A stretch of DNA of 5,905 nucleotides, taken from positions 1 through 5,905 of the forward strand of contig JBJOGJ010000239.1 in NCBI GenBank assembly GCA_046048295.1, read 5' to 3'. This document shows, piece by piece, positions 5,013 through 5,905 of this stretch. The notes beneath the pieces were generated by a model. It ran no database searches. It had not been told where the DNA came from and was given only the letters and a program-made list of their open reading frames with translations. The stretch comes from CBDCWA01 sp046048295. Its GTDB lineage: Bacteria; Pseudomonadota; Alphaproteobacteria; Rhizobiales; Hyphomicrobiaceae. Position 1 is the stretch's first letter. Every line of letters begins with the position of its first letter. Made by a program: the position numbers and the translations under genes.

Positions 5013-5905
5013 TCACGTCGAGCTGGCGGACAGCCTGACCAGGACATCATAGAACGTGTCGGCAGCCGCTGATAGCTTTCGACCCGCTCGCCTGACAACG
5101 CCAACCGTTCGATGCACGCTCGGCTCAATCAAGGGGCGCGATGTCAGCAGCGGATGGTCCGGCGATGGCATGGCCGAGGCCGGTAGCGCGGTGTTGCCGA
5201 CACCCGCTTCCACCAGGGCTAGCGCAGTGGACAGGTGACGCACCTCGTAGGACCAGGCGAGATTGTGCCCGGCGCGTGCGAGTTCGCTGTCTAGTAGCAT
5301 GCGGTTGCCACTGCCTTTCCAGACGGTGATGAAGCGGTCGCCATCGATTTCCGACCATTTGATTGAGGATTTGCTCGTCAATGTGTCGTCGCGATGGAGC
5401 GCAAGAACGAAGGGATCGTCCAACAGAGGTCGAAAATCGAGTTCCGGCTCCTGAGATCCGAAGAAGTTTATTCCAAAGTCAGCCTCGCCCACAGCGACCG
5501 CGTCGAGCACGTCATTGGCAGAGAGATCCGATATTCTTATCGCTGCCTTATGACCTTCGCGGCGAAACATCGAAATCGCGTTCGGGAGAATCTTGTGCGT
5601 GGCGGTAGGAACCGCGGCGACCGTTACCGTGGCTTTGCGGTGCCCGCTGCCCCCCGTCGTCTCAGCACCGACCGCTCGCATGGCGATCTCCATTTCGTCC
5701 AGGACGAACTGGGCGTGGCTTCGAAATTCGCGCGCAGCAAGAGTAAGCTTCATGGATCGCGTGGTGCGCTGTATCAGCGTTACGCCAAGCGCGTCCTCCA
5801 GCTTCTGAATCCTGCGGGTAAGCGCCGACTGCGAAATGTTGATCTGTTCGGCCGCGCGCTGGAACGAGCCAGCCTCGCTAAGCACCAGGAACGCCTGCAG
5901 ATCGC
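5013..5905 (-). CDS. LysR-family transcriptional regulator (5' end beyond the window)
   Basis: DNA-binding regulator with an N-terminal winged helix-turn-helix and a C-terminal periplasmic-binding-protein-like effector domain. About 296 residues are visible. They begin DLQAFLVLSEAGSF, continue with the recognition region AAEQINISQSALTRRIQKLE (visible residues 17-36) and LGVTLIQRTTR, then a linker helix and the effector domain starting near VTVAAVPTATHKILP. LysR proteins normally start a few residues before this point, so only the first handful are missing past the right edge and the GTG at 5885 is not the true start. It is transcribed toward obg, and its TGA (5015-5013) is 8 bases from the obg stop. 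LysR genes are often divergent from their target, which would lie off the right edge. The effector is unknown; control of the oxygenase operon is possible but unsupported. Confidence 0.95.
   Translation of the reverse strand, partial: DLQAFLVLSEAGSFQRAAEQINISQSALTRRIQKLEDALGVTLIQRTTRSMKLTLAAREFRSHAQFVLDEMEIAMRAVGAETTGGSGHRKATVTVAAVPTATHKILPNAISMFRREGHKAAIRISDLSANDVLDAVAVGEADFGINFFGSQEPELDFRPLLDDPFVLALHRDDTLTSKSSIKWSEIDGDRFITVWKGSGNRMLLDSELARAGHNLAWSYEVRHLSTALALVEAGVGNTALPASAMPSPDHPLLTSRPLIEPSVHRTVGVVRRAGRKLSAAADTFYDVLVRLSASST

Noticed and set aside
4429..5016. 195-residue minus-strand frame opposite obg
   Set aside because: It is the antisense of the Obg G domain; conserved codons of Obg fully explain its openness.
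5004..5024. Hairpin AGCTC/GAGCT at the obg-LysR junction as a bidirectional terminator
   Set aside because: Only 5 bp with an 11-base loop and no T-run on either strand; it also extends into the LysR coding end.

Overview
The window looks like a chromosomal segment of a high-GC alphaproteobacterium, most likely in or near the Rhizobiales (Hyphomicrobiales). The grounds are a core block of L21, L27, two GNAT acetyltransferases and Obg in that order, an Obg with no long C-terminal domain and a non-canonical G4 motif, and uniformly GC-rich coding sequence. Lineage is inferred from gene order and protein features, not from a database search.

Layout, left to right. On the minus strand (53-1800) lie the large and small subunits of a Rieske ring-hydroxylating oxygenase of the salicylate 5-hydroxylase / anthranilate dioxygenase type, transcribed leftward; the operon may continue beyond the left edge. 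A 247-base intergenic region (1801-2047) carries predicted back-to-back promoters, one for the oxygenase (minus) and one for rplU (plus). On the plus strand follow rplU (L21) and rpmA (L27), a structured 3' UTR of about 120 bases, and a clear intrinsic terminator (2784-2812). Next is a translationally coupled trio: two RimJ/RimL-like acetyltransferases and obg, joined by two ATGA stop/start overlaps. Finally a LysR-family regulator on the minus strand converges on obg with 8 bases between stop codons; its first few residues are beyond the right edge.

How the parts work together. L21, L27 and Obg all concern the large ribosomal subunit: two structural proteins and the GTPase that acts late in 50S maturation. 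The two acetyltransferases between them share a transcript and translational coupling with obg, so a ribosomal or translation-related substrate is a reasonable guess, but nothing in the sequence proves it. The oxygenase is a catabolic, accessory module beside this housekeeping block. The LysR gene stands where related genomes, from memory, usually have proB-proA, so the core block seems to be bordered by accessory genes on both sides.

I found no CRISPR array, tRNA, rRNA, insertion sequence or phage feature and no convincing undescribed multi-gene system. The most interesting points are the rpmA 3' UTR (possible sRNA with an anti-Shine-Dalgarno loop), the tandem acetyltransferase pair coupled to obg, and the catabolic/housekeeping divergent junction.
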